The translations under genes were made by a program, and so were the position numbers. A DNA stretch of 6,084 bases from positions 1-6,084 of the forward strand of contig JADFNY010000240.1 of the NCBI GenBank assembly GCA_022563115.1, given 5' to 3'. Origin of the DNA: Acidobacteriota bacterium (lineage in GTDB: Bacteria > Acidobacteriota > UBA890). The notes under the pieces are model-generated. The model ran no database searches. It saw nothing but the letters and a program-made list of their open reading frames with translations, and had not been told where the DNA came from. Position 1 is the first letter of the stretch; each line of letters opens with the position of its first letter. Shown here piece after piece: positions 5,147 to 6,084 of this stretch.

Positions 5147-6084
5147 CAATGATTCTCTGGATCCACCGAAGGGAGCTTGAGTCCGTGCCGCACCGCGGCG
5201 TCGATCGCCTCGACGTAGCCGGCGTCGGCGTGGCGCGCCACGCCCATGCCCGGGTCGACCGTGAGCACCCGGTCGAGGCGCTCGGCGCGGGCATCGGTGC
5301 CGTCGGCGACGATCACCATGCCGGCGTGCTGGGAGTAGCCGATGCCGACCCCGCCGCCGTGGTGGAGGCTGACCCAGGTGGCGCCGGAAGCGCAGTTCAG
5401 GAGCGCGTTGAGCAGGGGCCAGTCCGAGACCGCGTCCGAGCCGTCGAGCATGCCCTCGGTCTCGCGGTTGGGGCTCGCCACCGAGCCCGAATCGAGGTGG
5501 TCGCGGCCGATGACGATGGGCGCCGCGAGCTCGCCATTGGCCACCATCTCGTTGAACGCCAGCCCCACCCGGGCGCGGTCGCCGAGGCCGAGCCAGCAGA
5601 TCCGCGAGGGCAGGCCCTGGAAGGGGATGCGCTGGCGCGCCAGGTCGAGCCAGTTGTGAAGGTGGCGGTCGTCGGGCATCAGCTCCTTGACCTTGGCGTC
5701 GGTGCGGTAGATGTCCTCGGCCTCGCCCGAGAGCGCCACCCAGCGGAAGGGGCCGACGCCGCGGCAGAACAGGGGGCGGACGTAGGCCGGCACGAAGCCC
5801 GGGAAGTCGAAGGCGTCGTCGACCCCGATCTCCAAGGCCATCTGGCGGATGTTGTTGCCGTAATCCAGCGTCGGCACGCCGGCGCGGTGGAAGTCGAGCA
5901 TGGCGCGCACCTGCACCGCCATCGATTCCTTGGCCGCCTTGATCACGCCGTCGGGATCGCTTTGCCTTCGCTGCTCGGCCTCGCCCCAGGTCCAGCCCGC
6001 CGGCAGGTACCCGTTCAAGGGATCGTGGGCCGAGGTCTGGTCGGTGACGACGTCGGGGTGGGCGCCGCGGCGCACCAGCTCGGG
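5146..6084 (-). CDS. hutU: urocanate hydratase, C-terminal part (N-terminus beyond right edge)
   Basis: 312 residues are visible, open to the right edge, with TGA at 5148-5146. A GTG at 6075 is only an internal codon: the three residues before it (P-E-L) fit the family's continuous sequence. Urocanase is NAD-dependent and hydrates urocanate to imidazolonepropionate, the step before HutI. The fragment begins just before the hallmark '[19 protein letters not shown]' (13-31). It continues with '[13 protein letters not shown]' (71-83), '[22 protein letters not shown]' (94-115), '[20 protein letters not shown]' (161-180), '[19 protein letters not shown]' (192-210) and '[18 protein letters not shown]' (239-256). 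Cys163 in 'ICW' appears, by counting, to match the active-site cysteine known in Pseudomonas urocanase. The family is about 555 residues, so roughly 240 are missing outside the window. It is clearly operonic with hutI. No hutH or hutG is visible here. Confidence 0.95.
   Translation of the reverse strand, partial: PELVRRGAHPDVVTDQTSAHDPLNGYLPAGWTWGEAEQRRQSDPDGVIKAAKESMAVQVRAMLDFHRAGVPTLDYGNNIRQMALEIGVDDAFDFPGFVPAYVRPLFCRGVGPFRWVALSGEAEDIYRTDAKVKELMPDDRHLHNWLDLARQRIPFQGLPSRICWLGLGDRARVGLAFNEMVANGELAAPIVIGRDHLDSGSVASPNRETEGMLDGSDAVSDWPLLNALLNCASGATWVSLHHGGGVGIGYSQHAGMVIVADGTDARAERLDRVLTVDPGMGVARHADAGYVEAIDAAVRHGLKLPSVDPENH

Noticed and set aside
3939..5294. 451-residue minus-strand ORF overlapping hutI and hutU
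   Set aside because: Extremely Arg/Gly-rich translation in an alternate frame of two firmly identified hut genes.
1..6084. CRISPR array, tRNA, rRNA, transposase or prophage genes
   Set aside because: No spaced direct repeats, RNA gene signatures or mobile-element proteins were seen. The only mobile-like signal is the protein-less palindromic element at 3305-3417.

Overview
This GC-rich window contains two functional blocks on opposite strands. The left block (+ strand, about 1-3831) is respiratory. It holds the C-terminal end of a c-type cytochrome, a cupredoxin-like lipoprotein, heme A synthase (ctaA/COX15), heme O synthase (ctaB/cyoE/COX10) and a four-helix DUF420 membrane protein of the kind found beside cytochrome oxidase assembly genes. 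The right block (- strand, about 3842-6084) is the histidine-degradation pair hutU-hutI, and hutU runs off the right edge. The blocks converge with a 10-bp gap at 3832-3841.

Layout: 1-389 is the partial cytochrome c. 390-535 is non-coding and holds clustered CGGTAC palindromes just before the lipoprotein gene. 536-1321 is the lipoprotein. A strong GC hairpin plus T-rich tract (1338-1381) looks like an intrinsic terminator and is followed directly by a short perfect palindrome (1381-1393). ctaA starts at 1428 behind a good ribosome binding site, and ctaB overlaps its stop codon (GTGA). The DUF420 gene follows 17 bp after ctaB. On the other strand, hutU and hutI share one base (TGATG).

How the genes work together: CtaB farnesylates protoheme IX to heme O and CtaA oxidises heme O to heme A, the cofactor of aa3-type oxidases. 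The DUF420 protein probably assists oxidase maturation. The cytochrome c and the lipoprotein, which has a complete His-Cys-His-Met type 1 copper ligand set, are plausible periplasmic electron carriers for the same chain. HutU and HutI carry out steps 2 and 3 of histidine degradation (urocanate to imidazolonepropionate to formiminoglutamate).

Organism: an aerobic, high-GC bacterium with a Gram-negative-type envelope (lipoprotein, periplasmic cytochrome c). The mix of genes would fit lineages such as Acidobacteriota, Gemmatimonadota, Myxococcota or related environmental phyla, but the sequence alone does not settle this.

The most unusual feature is a 113-bp near-perfect palindromic element (3305-3417). 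Its arms match at 24 of 25 positions, it can fold into one long hairpin, and it is flanked by a TGGGTC direct repeat. It lies exactly where the N-terminus of the DUF420 protein should begin, and the recognisable family sequence resumes at the first codon after it. It looks like a MITE- or REPIN-like insertion that has been read into the gene, or alternatively a regulatory hairpin over the start of the gene. No new multi-gene system is evident; the rest of the window is recognisable metabolism.
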